From Planctomycetaceae bacterium (GTDB lineage Bacteria > Planctomycetota > Planctomycetia > Pirellulales > Pirellulaceae): a DNA stretch of 52,397 nt. Shown one piece after another: positions 35,019 to 43,531 of the stretch (positions are counted from its first letter, which is position 1; each line of letters opens with the position of its first letter). Where the stretch lies: assembly GCA_002724245.1 (NCBI GenBank), contig PBOG01000064.1, forward strand, positions 80,209 through 132,605. Reading direction: 5' to 3'. The translations under genes were made by a program, and so were the position numbers. The notes below the pieces were generated by a model, which did not search any database, was not told where the DNA came from, and saw nothing but the letters and a program-made list of their open reading frames with translations.

Positions 35019-36461
35019 ATGGCCACGCTGCAACTCAGCCTGCTGACAGCCATCATCGCCAGCAACCCTGGTGATTACCTGCTCGTCTTTGAAACACCCC
35101 GCTGCCCTCATTGCCAGGCAATGCAAGTCACCGTCAAGCGGTTACGTGATGCGGGTTTACCGGTTCAGTCGATTAATGTCGAGCAGTTCCCGGATCTGAC
35201 GCAAAAACATCAAATACGTCGCGTCCCTAGCTTTGTGATGATCCGAAATGGACGCGAAACAGACCGCATCGTAGGCCGCTGCAGTTACTCAAAGCTGCGG
35301 CAACTCATGCAAACTCGTCGCGCCTCGGATCGCAACAACCCGGTCCGGTTTCAATCACCCGATCCGCTGCCTCCAGAGGTCTCTGAAGATCCGGAACCAC
35401 TTACCGTGGCACTACCTGACAACGTAGATGCGACTGGCAATTCACCCCAGGCCGTGAACGCCAGCACGGCGGGTCCTGGCAAGCAACCGGTGGATAATAA
35501 CCACTCCCCCACCACGCGAGCTCGTCAGGCAACCGTGAAGATTGAGGTTTCGGATGCCGGTGGCAGTTCGTTCGGCAGCGGGACGATCATTGACAGCCGC
35601 GCGGGTGAGGCGTTAATCATCACCTGCGGCCATCTATTCCGCGAATCCGGGACGGATTCAAAAATCCTGGTGACCCTCTACGACCAGCCAAAACCTCAGG
35701 TGATTCCGGCAACCGTACTCGCTTTCGACGCCGACCGTATCGATGTCGGGTTCCTGGTGGTACACCCTCGCCGCCCTGTGTACCCAGTCCCAGTTGCCCA
35801 GCACGGCTTTCGCCTAGCTGTTCAACAACCGGTTTTTTCAGTCGGTTGTGAAGAAGGGGCATTACCCAAGCTACGACAGAGCCAGGTTAGTGCATTAAAC
35901 CGCTACCTCGGGCCGGCCAATATCGAAGTCATGGGACAACCCACTGACGGAGTCAGTGGGTGTGGGCTGTTTGACCAGCGTGGACGCCTGACCGGGATCT
36001 GCAGAGCCGCTGACATGGACGAACAAAAGGGGGTCTTTGTGGGACTCCCGGTTATCCACGAGCAACTCCAAATGATCGGGCAAAGTCACCTGACCCAGCC
36101 GCCACGCACCGCGCCGGCTGGTTCTACCAGCGGTCTGCTACAAGCAAGGTTGGCGTCCGCACGTGTGGGAGAAACCGGTGGCGATGTATCACCGGATTCC
36201 GGGAGTCGAGAACTTTTCTGCATTATCCGGCGACCAAACCAGAAAACCAACGACAAGCTCGTCGTGATCAGGAACCCTTCTCAGGAACTCCTCATGCTGC
36301 TCGAAAAAGAATCCCGTCACGTATCCAGCATAGGCCCGGTTGGTTCAGCGTACCCAGCGCCGCAGGCTTCCGAATCAGCCCGCACCGGCAACATCTCAGC
36401 CCTCCCGCTAACCGCCGAGACAATAGAGGATCCGTTTCAACGTCAGCCATTGCCCGAGTAA
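35019..36461 (+). CDS. Thioredoxin-domain/trypsin-like protease fusion
   Basis: A 480-residue fusion. Residues 1-100 form a thioredoxin-like domain with CPHC (Cys29, Cys32) and the cis-proline Pro70 in RRVPSFVMI. Residues 100-165 are a disordered linker. Residues about 170-340 form a trypsin-like (S1C/DegP) protease domain with GSSFGSGTIID, His205 in IITCGHLF, Asp242 in DRIDVGFLVV and Ser313 in GVSGCGLFD. The oxyanion glycine region is GVSGCG rather than the usual GNSGGP. The last 140 residues lack recognised domains. No signal peptide is apparent, though the thioredoxin sits near the very N terminus. ATG 35019 has a strong GGAGGGAAG ribosome site. The pairing suggests redox-linked proteolysis or a protein-quality role. 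Confidence 0.85.
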   Translation: MATLQLSLLTAIIASNPGDYLLVFETPRCPHCQAMQVTVKRLRDAGLPVQSINVEQFPDLTQKHQIRRVPSFVMIRNGRETDRIVGRCSYSKLRQLMQTRRASDRNNPVRFQSPDPLPPEVSEDPEPLTVALPDNVDATGNSPQAVNASTAGPGKQPVDNNHSPTTRARQATVKIEVSDAGGSSFGSGTIIDSRAGEALIITCGHLFRESGTDSKILVTLYDQPKPQVIPATVLAFDADRIDVGFLVVHPRRPVYPVPVAQHGFRLAVQQPVFSVGCEEGALPKLRQSQVSALNRYLGPANIEVMGQPTDGVSGCGLFDQRGRLTGICRAADMDEQKGVFVGLPVIHEQLQMIGQSHLTQPPRTAPAGSTSGLLQARLASARVGETGGDVSPDSGSRELFCIIRRPNQKTNDKLVVIRNPSQELLMLLEKESRHVSSIGPVGSAYPAPQASESARTGNISALPLTAETIEDPFQRQPLPE

Positions 36462-36536
36462 ACCAATTTGCTACGTTCATGAACTGCGTGCCGCGAAAAC
36501 GACTTTGACACAGCCCATCGACTGGCAGGCCGCGGT

Positions 36537-37619
36537 TCAATAAGTACTCGTTTTAACCGCCTCGGTCCGGAGTCCTGATGCGCACTCTTGTGCCACACGA
36601 GGAATTACCTCGGCAGCGCGACGGATCTGCTCCGCAGACACGTCCAGATGTGTCACCGCACGCACCATCCCTGGCCCCAGCGCTAACATGTAGACTCCTT
36701 CTCTCTGCAACGCAGCGACGAAATCAGCGGCTTCTCCCAGCGCGCTGTCGACATCAAAAAACACAATATTGGTGTCGGGACGTGAATGCAGCTCCAGCCC
36801 CTCGGCAACTTCCACAGCATCGGCCAGAATACCGGCGTGCGTATGATCCTCGGCAAGACGATCCACATGATGTTCGAGCGCGTAGAGCGCCCCTGCGGCA
36901 ATCACGCCAGCCTGACGCATAGCGCCGCCGAACGCTTTGCGATGCCGGCGCGCTTCCTGAATGAACTCCTGACTGCCGACCAGCGCGGATCCCACTGGCG
37001 CTCCCAATCCTTTACTAAAGCAAATACTCACCGTATCGAAATGGCTTGCCCATGCTGCCGCATCGATCCCTGAAGCGACCGCTGCATTGAATAAGCGAGC
37101 TCCATCTAAATGGGTCCGCAGACCATTTTCGTGGGCCCAGGCACAGATTGCCTCAACTGCAGCGTAAGGCTGCACGCGTCCCACACCTCGATTGTGCGTG
37201 TTTTCCAGGCAGACCAAACGTGTCCTGACAAGGTGCTCATTTTCCGGACGAATTAATCCGTGGAACTGTTCAGGCTGCAAGATGCCCCGGTCGCCGACAA
37301 TCGGACGACCCACGACACCACTCAGCTGAGCGAACGCACCTTGCTCATAATTCAAAATATGGCAATTGACTTCACACAGGAACTCGTCACCTGGTTTACA
37401 GTGAATCCGGACACCAATTTGATTAGTCATGGTTCCAGACGGCATATACAAGGCGGATTCCTTGCCGAGCATTTCAGCGGCTCGATCCTGTAATGCGAGC
37501 ACGGTCGGATCATCGTTCATCACATCATCGCCCAGGGGTGCCGCGAGAATTGCTTGTCGCATTCCCTCGGTGGGCCGCGTCACCGTGTCGCTCCGGAGAT
37601 CAACTATTCCCTCTCCCAT
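36537..37619 (-). CDS. ltaE: Low-specificity L-threonine aldolase
   Basis: A 360-residue PLP-dependent aldolase splitting L-threonine or L-allo-threonine to glycine and acetaldehyde. The family signature VDLRSDTVTRPTEGMR opens the protein, followed by LGDDVMNDDPTV, YMPSGTMTNQIGV, LENTHNRGVGRV, HLDGARLFNAA and the PLP-binding Lys203 in CFSKGLGAPVGS. The length matches the family. ATG 37619 (MGEGIVDLRSD) follows AGGAAGATGAAGG and puts the signature at the N terminus; ATG 37640 would add a short tail. It is convergent with the thioredoxin-protease gene 75 bases away, with no shared hairpin obvious. It contributes to glycine supply in amino-acid metabolism. Confidence 0.93.
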   Translation of the reverse strand: MGEGIVDLRSDTVTRPTEGMRQAILAAPLGDDVMNDDPTVLALQDRAAEMLGKESALYMPSGTMTNQIGVRIHCKPGDEFLCEVNCHILNYEQGAFAQLSGVVGRPIVGDRGILQPEQFHGLIRPENEHLVRTRLVCLENTHNRGVGRVQPYAAVEAICAWAHENGLRTHLDGARLFNAAVASGIDAAAWASHFDTVSICFSKGLGAPVGSALVGSQEFIQEARRHRKAFGGAMRQAGVIAAGALYALEHHVDRLAEDHTHAGILADAVEVAEGLELHSRPDTNIVFFDVDSALGEAADFVAALQREGVYMLALGPGMVRAVTHLDVSAEQIRRAAEVIPRVAQECASGLRTEAVKTSTY

Positions 37620-37969
37620 ACCTTCATCTTCCTTCCTCATCGCAACGATTGGGGTCCCAGAAAATCCAGCTCCGCCAGGCACCCCAATCGGTGCAGACTG
37701 AATAGCCGGTGCACCCTGGTGTCGTTCGCTGGCGAGCGTTTAACCATGCCGTTCACGGCCCAATTATACGACAAATGTACTGCCACGTCCGCCCACGAAC
37801 CCCGGCGACCAGCAACCTTTCATGGTGGATGTCTGTAATCTCTGTATCGCGTGGCATCACGCGCACCTCGTCCAGCAACGAACTGTCGCCCCAGCGTCGT
37901 AGCGTTTTTCCGGAGGTCTGGTACACTCTTGTGAAGCGATTGCTTTCCGGATCAAAAGGAACGGAGTGA
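37620..37969. other. Divergent intergenic region between ltaE and the acidic protein gene
   Basis: This 350-base region lies between two divergent starts. An AGTGA-type ribosome site at 37963-37969 belongs to the rightward gene. I see no other feature; promoter boxes are not placeable with confidence. Confidence 0.5.
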
Positions 37970-38494
37970 ATGGCAGACGAAACCCACGATGAAGACACCG
38001 CTCCCGACGAGGAGCTTAACGACGACTCGAACGACCGCAGCGAAGAAAAGCCCGCCAAGAAAAAACGCAAGAGAAGAAGCGGCAAGAAAAAACGCGCGGT
38101 CGCGGCCGATACCGAATCGCCCGATAACGCTGCGGCGGATGACGAGGCCTCTGACAGCAGCGCCTCCGATGACGACACGTCAGACGGCGACACGTCAGAC
38201 GGCGACACCGCCGGTGGCGAAGAAGCTGCCAAAGTTGAGGAACCACCACCACCACCGGAACCCGATGACCCTGACGCTGTACAGGCGCTCAAAGACATTG
38301 GGGCGCGTTTGGAGACCAATGAAGAAGGCAACGTCTGGCGGGTTTTCTTCTACGAAGACCACACGGACGCCGACGTGACCAAAATGCACAGTCTGCACTC
38401 ACTCAAGCAGGTCTGGGTCATCGGAAGTAAAGCGACACCCGAGTGCGTAACCCAGCTAAGGGAGCAGTTTCCCAACGCGACAGTCTACGCCTAA
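37970..38494 (+). CDS. Hypothetical acidic protein with a KKKRK tract and a C-terminal LRR-like unit
   Basis: A 174-residue protein I do not recognise. Residues 1-105 are highly charged and disordered: an acidic block, a basic KKKRKRRSGKKKR tract (about 30-42), a long Asp/Ser/Ala/Thr-rich run, then a proline run. The last 70 residues have LRR-like spacing (LKDIGARLETNEEGNVWRV, LHSLKQVWVIGSKATPECV). Proteins of this layout, charged tail plus half-LRR, recur in planctomycetes. The basic tract could bind nucleic acid, but that is speculative. ATG 37970 has a GGAGTGA ribosome site. It is convergent with the sugar-kinase gene 45 bases downstream. Confidence 0.75.
   Translation: MADETHDEDTAPDEELNDDSNDRSEEKPAKKKRKRRSGKKKRAVAADTESPDNAAADDEASDSSASDDDTSDGDTSDGDTAGGEEAAKVEEPPPPPEPDDPDAVQALKDIGARLETNEEGNVWRVFFYEDHTDADVTKMHSLHSLKQVWVIGSKATPECVTQLREQFPNATVYA
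38174..38218 (+). repeat. 15-bp coding repeat in the acidic protein gene
   Basis: Two identical 15-bp units (38174-38188 and 38189-38203), with a diverged third to 38218, encode repeated DTSDG in the acidic run. Frame is maintained. Confidence 0.85.
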
Positions 38495-38539
38495 CAATCG
38501 CAGTTCACGAGACCAGTGCGACTTGTGGTCCCAGCCCAG

Positions 38540-40024
38540 TCAGTTGAACTTGACTGCCTGGCTGGCAGTCTGCAAATCTTCACAAATGCCAACGCCGGTC
38601 GCAGCAACAAGTGCCGCACCGAGCCCCGCTTCTTCGCGATAGCGGGCAACAACCATGGGCAAGTCAAAGGCGTCGGCTACCAGCGACGCCAGCAGCCGAT
38701 TTTCACGCAAACCGTTCCCCGCTCCAACCACTCGTGTCGCATTGCGCCCCGTGGTTTCAAAGATTAAACGGCCGCTTCCGGCAAAGGCCCTTGCCATGCC
38801 CTCCAGCAAGGCACGGGTGAGGTGTCCGGGTGTCAGATTTTCGGGTGACAACCCGGACCAGCTGGCCCGGAGATGAGGATCCGAACGGGTCCCCGTGAAA
38901 AAGGGTGAACAAACCACTCCGCCACTACCATCAGCGACCTGTTCAGCAGCGTCCAGCATCGTCGAGTAGCAAGGCGTCACCTTGTCGACGCCAAGAATCT
39001 GCGTGCCGACCTCTCGAAAAAACAACTCCAGAGCGGCGTACGATCGACCACCACAGAGCCCCGCATGGACAAGCAGATTGCCCGTTCCTGGAAACGGCCG
39101 AGTTTCCAGAAGTGGCACCGTGAGCACTTCATCGGAATACATGGCCACCTGACCACCTGTCCCGACGTTGACAAGAATCGACTCGCTACGATCCGCCACA
39201 CTACCCAGGAACGCAGCCTGGTTGTCACCGATTCCAACCATCACTGGAAGTCCACGAGGCAAATTGGTTAACGCCGCAGATCGATCATTCAAACCACCCG
39301 CGGGCGTCGGAGCTTCGCAGATGTCGGGCAACCAGCGGCGCTCAATTTCCAGTAGCTCCAACGCTTGTGCATCCCACTGGCGATTGGCCAGATTAAGCAA
39401 ACCACTACCGCCTGCGTTTGTGGGATCGGTTTGAACTGCTGAACCCGTTAATACCGCAGCAAACAAATCGACGATGAAGCAAGCCTTTCCCTGAGGAGGC
39501 AAACACGAAGTTCGCTGCATCCAATAGAGCGTCGTACCAAGATAACCGGTCGCTGGCCGGCAGCCGAGTCGTTCGCTGGCATCGTCACCCAGACGCGTCA
39601 ACATCTCATCCACGGTGGAACGCCCGCCCTCGGCCAATGGCTCATTACCCCGCTGATCACGCCACCCAATAAACGGGGTCAATGGCACCAATTCTTCATC
39701 CACGACAACAACGCCGTGCTGTTGCCCGGTCAACCCCAAGCCGACGACATCGCGTGACCGTGGTCCTAACTGCGCAACAACATCTGCCAGACAGCGATAC
39801 GCCATCTCCAGCATTTGCTGACTGTCCCACTCGGAATGCCCCCGCTCGCGACCCATGCTGGACGTGGTTTGCGTCTGGTTGTCGACGGTTCCCGCAACCA
39901 CAACCTGCCCGCTGACGGGCTCCCAGGCCAGACACGTAATCGTGGTCGTCCCGATGTCCAGCCCCAGTACCAAGGGACTTGTTTCAGCAGTCTGCTGGGG
40001 AAATGTTTCCGGACGACTTGCCAT
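38540..40024 (-). CDS. FGGY-family carbohydrate kinase
   Basis: A 494-residue sugar kinase. The ASKHA fold is evident: VLGLDIGTTTITCLAW (phosphate 1), VGLGLTGQQHGVVVVDE, FIGWRDQRGNE, GTTLYWMQ, LLVNVGTGGQVAMYS (phosphate 2), and RVVGAGNGLRENRLLASLVADAF followed by REEAGLGAALVAATGVG. FGGY enzymes phosphorylate xylulose, ribulose, sedoheptulose or glycerol. Motifs fit the xylulo-/sedoheptulokinase branch, but the substrate is not decided. It starts at ATG 40024 after GAAGGGG, 84 bases after the Ldh2-type dehydrogenase on the same strand, so the two probably form an operon handling a sugar or sugar acid. Confidence 0.88.
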   Translation of the reverse strand: MASRPETFPQQTAETSPLVLGLDIGTTTITCLAWEPVSGQVVVAGTVDNQTQTTSSMGRERGHSEWDSQQMLEMAYRCLADVVAQLGPRSRDVVGLGLTGQQHGVVVVDEELVPLTPFIGWRDQRGNEPLAEGGRSTVDEMLTRLGDDASERLGCRPATGYLGTTLYWMQRTSCLPPQGKACFIVDLFAAVLTGSAVQTDPTNAGGSGLLNLANRQWDAQALELLEIERRWLPDICEAPTPAGGLNDRSAALTNLPRGLPVMVGIGDNQAAFLGSVADRSESILVNVGTGGQVAMYSDEVLTVPLLETRPFPGTGNLLVHAGLCGGRSYAALELFFREVGTQILGVDKVTPCYSTMLDAAEQVADGSGGVVCSPFFTGTRSDPHLRASWSGLSPENLTPGHLTRALLEGMARAFAGSGRLIFETTGRNATRVVGAGNGLRENRLLASLVADAFDLPMVVARYREEAGLGAALVAATGVGICEDLQTASQAVKFN

Positions 40025-40108
40025 CGCCAGCCCCTTCTCAGTAGTCGTCAATGGACTCGCTGGCGATCGCGAAACCACCGCCCTCTTCGACCAGATTACG
40101 AAACAGAA

Positions 40109-41185
40109 TCAGGGCGCCGAAAAGCAGGCCTCCGATTGAACCCCCAACCGCTCGGCTAGCTCGCTTGTCTGTTGCCAGGTCCCATCGGGGACATCAACTC
40201 CATCACGTTGGCGTTGTGCATATCGCTGCTGTTCGATTTCTCCGGGCATCAAGATTTCGTCCACTTGAGGACCTCGCCTGGCACCCTTAATCCAGGTGAC
40301 ATATTTTTCCAATATGTTCGCGTAGTAGTCCTGCTGCTGAAGTTGGGACGTATCCAACAAGTACATCCAGATGCCATTTGTTCCAGGTGGCAGATCTTCG
40401 CGAACCAGCCCCGCCCCCGACAAAATACCGCAGAGCACGTCAACCATGACTCCCAAACCGTAGCCTTTGAATCCCATTGGCCCGCCCAGAGGCAAAATAC
40501 CACCACGCGGGACTCCCGCATCCGGATCTCCATACAAGTCTGCCGGATTCGTAGAAGGATTTCCCTCACCATCGATGATCCATCCCTCAGGCACCTCCCC
40601 CCCTCTCTGAAGTGCCACCCGGACCTTACCCTCTGCGGTCGCACTCGTCGTCATATCCAGCACCAACGCATCTTCTTTCCATGGCGCCCCGATAGAAATC
40701 GGGTTGGTACCCATACGTCGTTCAATCGCCCCCCACGGTACTACACCACCTCCGACGCCCGGTCCATTGACCGCGGTCACTGCCACAAAACCTTCGAGCG
40801 CTGCGCGCCGCGCATAAGAACCAAGTCGACCAACATGATTCGAATCCCGGCAAAAAACGCTGAACCCTGCTGACTGACGTGCTCGTTCCATCGCCAGTTT
40901 CAATGCCTTACGAGCCACCACCTGGCCAAAATTGCCTCCACCATTGATTAACGCAACCGCAGGAAAGTCCTTCTCAACCTCCACTTCCGTACCGGGCCGG
41001 ATGACACCTTCTTCGATGTAGTCCACGTATTGTTTGAGGCGAATAATCCCATGACTGTCATGTCCGCACAAATTCGCTTCAGCCAGTTCTTCTGCAACAA
41101 GCTCCGCATCGTGCTGCGGTGTCCCGGTAGCACGTAAAATGGCCACCCCAATTTGCTGTAACTGCTGATACCCTAAAATCGGCAT
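40109..41185 (-). CDS. Malate/L-lactate-type dehydrogenase (Ldh2 family)
   Basis: A 358-residue NAD(P)-dependent oxidoreductase of the malate/lactate/ureidoglycolate/2,3-diketogulonate dehydrogenase family, which is unrelated to classical Rossmann lactate dehydrogenases. Recognisable segments are the catalytic GHDSHGIIRLKQYVD (family His), GGGNFGQVVA, DSNHVGRLGSYARRAA, GTNPISIGAP and LPLGGPMGFKGYGL. Length matches. It likely oxidises or reduces a 2-hydroxy/2-keto acid; pairing with an FGGY kinase suggests a sugar-acid catabolic route. ATG 41185 starts MPILGYQQLQ after GGGGA; the frame remains open upstream. A 6-bp inverted repeat at 41282-41299 lies upstream in the divergent promoter region. 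Confidence 0.9.
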   Translation of the reverse strand: MPILGYQQLQQIGVAILRATGTPQHDAELVAEELAEANLCGHDSHGIIRLKQYVDYIEEGVIRPGTEVEVEKDFPAVALINGGGNFGQVVARKALKLAMERARQSAGFSVFCRDSNHVGRLGSYARRAALEGFVAVTAVNGPGVGGGVVPWGAIERRMGTNPISIGAPWKEDALVLDMTTSATAEGKVRVALQRGGEVPEGWIIDGEGNPSTNPADLYGDPDAGVPRGGILPLGGPMGFKGYGLGVMVDVLCGILSGAGLVREDLPPGTNGIWMYLLDTSQLQQQDYYANILEKYVTWIKGARRGPQVDEILMPGEIEQQRYAQRQRDGVDVPDGTWQQTSELAERLGVQSEACFSAP

Positions 41186-41492
41186 ATCTGAATCCCCATA
41201 TCGGTCGGCGCGTACCGCGCCGCGGCTACCTGTATTCTGCCCTGCCACGGGTCCGCGCGGGCCCGTCATTTGCACTAGAATAAGCCTGGTTCAAGGCTTG
41301 ATTCACACGCAGTACGTCATATTCGTCCAACCGACAATCCTGACGCACCGGTCACCTAACAACATAGCTCTCCATCGTTGGGACTCACAAGCGGGGTAGC
41401 TGCGTTGCCCTTCTGCTTGTTGACTTTTTTCGCTGATGGAAAAACACTTCCCGGACTTGCTTCACATTTCTGTTCCTGAAAACCGGGCAGGA

Positions 41493-41524
41493 ACGCTAAC
41501 TATGGTGCGATGCTCACGCTAACT
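41493..41524 (+). promoter_or_regulatory. 9-bp direct repeat immediately upstream of the FHA-phosphatase gene
   Basis: ACGCTAACT occurs at 41493-41501 and 41516-41524, 23 bases start to start (about two helical turns) and ending four bases before the start codon. It lies where an operator would be, but there is no ribosome site between it and the ATG. Confidence 0.3.
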
Positions 41525-41528
41525 GACG

Positions 41529-43202
41529 ATGCCTCTGCTCAAATTGCTCAAAGGCCAGTTGCCGCAAAATGAAATTCCGCTGGGTCTCGACGACCTGCTG
41601 ATCGGACGTGATGAACTTTGCAGTCTCCAGCTGAAAGACGATCAGGTCAGTCGTCAACACGCTTCGGTATCGCATTCTGAAGGACGCTATCAACTCACTG
41701 ATCTGAATAGCCGCAACCACACCTACCTCAATGGTGACAAACTTGAACCCGGTGTCCCCTACGCACTCGAAAACCACGACCTGATCACCATTCTCCGCTA
41801 CGCATTCTCCTTCATCGAAGACCGAGATGATTCCTGGCTGTTGGATGACGAATCCGTATCGCAAATATCGGTCATCGAAGATCGTGGGGTTTCATCGCCA
41901 GAATCAGTGAGCCTGAACGCGTCCGCCTCCAATTGGCAGTTTCGCTCGAGTGTCAATTCCGGTGCCAAACTCTCGGCGATTATGCAGATCACCCGTGATC
42001 TGCATAATGCGTTGGCACTGGATGAAGTGCTGGCAAAAGTCCTGGATAGCCTGTTAAAGATCTTCCCACCTGCCGACTCCGCTGTCTGTGTTCTCGTCAG
42101 TCCCGGGGGTGATGCTCCGGAACTACGGGTTGCAAAACAGCGTAAAGCGAGAGCAGACGACACGATTTTCATCAGCCGCACCGTCATGGATCATGTGCTG
42201 GAAACCGGCCAGGGAATCATTTTTGACGACATCCAATCGCCACCCCAAATTCCTTTGACCCAAAGCATTGTGAATGCCCGCAGACGGTCTGTGGTCTGCG
42301 CTCCCCTGCTCGATCTGGAGAACCACCCTCTCGGCGTCATGCAACTCGACACCAGTCGCCATTCCGGGCAATTCAGCGAAGCAGATTTAGATCTGCTTTC
42401 GACAGTCGCCTTGCAGGTTTCACTGGCCGTTGAAGACTCCCGGCTCCATGAAATTGCGCTGCGCGAACGAGAGATGCGCCGAGAGCTACAGGTCGCCCGG
42501 GAAATTCAAGTCGGCTTGCTGCCGGACCAACCACCGAAGCTGAACGGCTACGAGTTCTTTGACTTTTATGCAGCGGCCCGAGAAGTTGGCGGGGATTATT
42601 ACGACTACGTAACCATGCCCGATGGCCGCTGTGCCGTCGTGGTAGGTGACGTCGCGGGCAAAGGAGTCTCAGCGGCCTTGTTGATGGCCAAACTCGCCAG
42701 TGAAATGAGAGTCCACCTGGCCGGTGGACTGGCACCGCTGGAGATCTTTCAAAAACTTAACGCGAGCTACAACACACAAACCGCCCATTGGCGGTTCGTG
42801 ACGCTTGTCTTGGCAATTGTCGACCCCCAGCGTCACTCAATGCAGATCGTCAATGCAGGGCATATGCGACCGATTCTGCGGAACAATCAGGGCACACTGC
42901 GTGAACTGGCCAACGACGAAACAGGGCTGCCGCTGGGCGTCGTGACCGATTACCCCTACCAGGTCTTTGAACTCGACCTGGAAGCAGGAGACCTGGTGGC
43001 GATGTATAGCGATGGTGTCAGTGATGCCTTGAGCGAAAGCGGCGAGCAATTTGGTATTCGCGGCCTTCAAGACAGCTTGCTACAGAACGCCAACTCCGTC
43101 AGTGAGTACGGACAGAATGCCATCGATGCGTTGCAAGCGTTTGTCAAAACACAGACTCAGACCGACGACATTTGCTTGCTTTGTCTTCAACGCATTGCCT
43201 GA
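41529..43202 (+). CDS. FHA-GAF-PP2C (RsbU-type) phosphatase
   Basis: A 557-residue signalling protein. Residues 1-95 are an FHA domain that binds phosphothreonine (LLIGRDELCSLQLKDDQVSRQHASV, DLNSRNHTYLNG). Residues about 145-305 are a GAF domain (LDEVLAKVLDSLLKIFP, SRTVMDHVLETGQGIIFDD, LGVMQLDT). Residues about 325-555 are a SpoIIE/RsbU-type PP2C phosphatase with AREVGGDYYDY, VGDVAGKGVSAALLMAK, and YSDGVSDALSESGEQFG. This layout fits a partner-switching regulator of a sigma factor or response, but no anti-sigma antagonist is encoded adjacent. The start ATG at 41529 lacks a clear ribosome site and has the direct repeat above. It converges with the small coiled-coil gene downstream. Confidence 0.9.
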   Translation: MPLLKLLKGQLPQNEIPLGLDDLLIGRDELCSLQLKDDQVSRQHASVSHSEGRYQLTDLNSRNHTYLNGDKLEPGVPYALENHDLITILRYAFSFIEDRDDSWLLDDESVSQISVIEDRGVSSPESVSLNASASNWQFRSSVNSGAKLSAIMQITRDLHNALALDEVLAKVLDSLLKIFPPADSAVCVLVSPGGDAPELRVAKQRKARADDTIFISRTVMDHVLETGQGIIFDDIQSPPQIPLTQSIVNARRRSVVCAPLLDLENHPLGVMQLDTSRHSGQFSEADLDLLSTVALQVSLAVEDSRLHEIALREREMRRELQVAREIQVGLLPDQPPKLNGYEFFDFYAAAREVGGDYYDYVTMPDGRCAVVVGDVAGKGVSAALLMAKLASEMRVHLAGGLAPLEIFQKLNASYNTQTAHWRFVTLVLAIVDPQRHSMQIVNAGHMRPILRNNQGTLRELANDETGLPLGVVTDYPYQVFELDLEAGDLVAMYSDGVSDALSESGEQFGIRGLQDSLLQNANSVSEYGQNAIDALQAFVKTQTQTDDICLLCLQRIA

Positions 43203-43218
43203 TGTGCAGGCCGCCCCG

Positions 43219-43389
43219 TTACGATGCCCGCAACTTGACAACTTCTTCTGTCAGTTGATCAATCTCTTGCTGCAACTTCTCAACTTCACCCGGTTCGTCT
43301 GCCTGCTTTTTGGCACCGGCAAGTTGCAGACGCAATTTCTGCAAGCGTTGATTAATGACCTCCACTCGCTTTTTGGATTTCTTGTCCAT
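43219..43389 (-). CDS. Small conserved coiled-coil protein
   Basis: A 56-residue protein beginning MDKKSKKRVEVINQRLQKL and ending EEVVKLRAS, predicted as a single coiled-coil helix with a basic N terminus. Proteins of this form are widespread in planctomycetes with unknown function. ATG 43389 has a strong GGGAGGT ribosome site, and an upstream frame extension is less likely. It lies convergent with the PP2C gene, with 16 bases between stops. Confidence 0.75.
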   Translation of the reverse strand: MDKKSKKRVEVINQRLQKLRLQLAGAKKQADEPGEVEKLQQEIDQLTEEVVKLRAS

Positions 43390-43531
43390 CCAGCTAACCT
43401 CCCGGGGCCTGAGCATCATCCTTGAACCGACGACGGACAATCGCGCCGGTGTAACCGTGTTCTATCCGCTTGCTATTTTCACCAAGCTTCCCAATCCGTC
43501 AACGGAAACCATCTGTCGCCAGCGCCGCGTT

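Noticed and set aside
37753-38331. 192-codon Ser-rich open frame opposite the acidic protein gene
   Set aside because: The Ser run is the antisense reading of Asp/Ser-rich repeats. The plus-strand gene has a good ribosome site.
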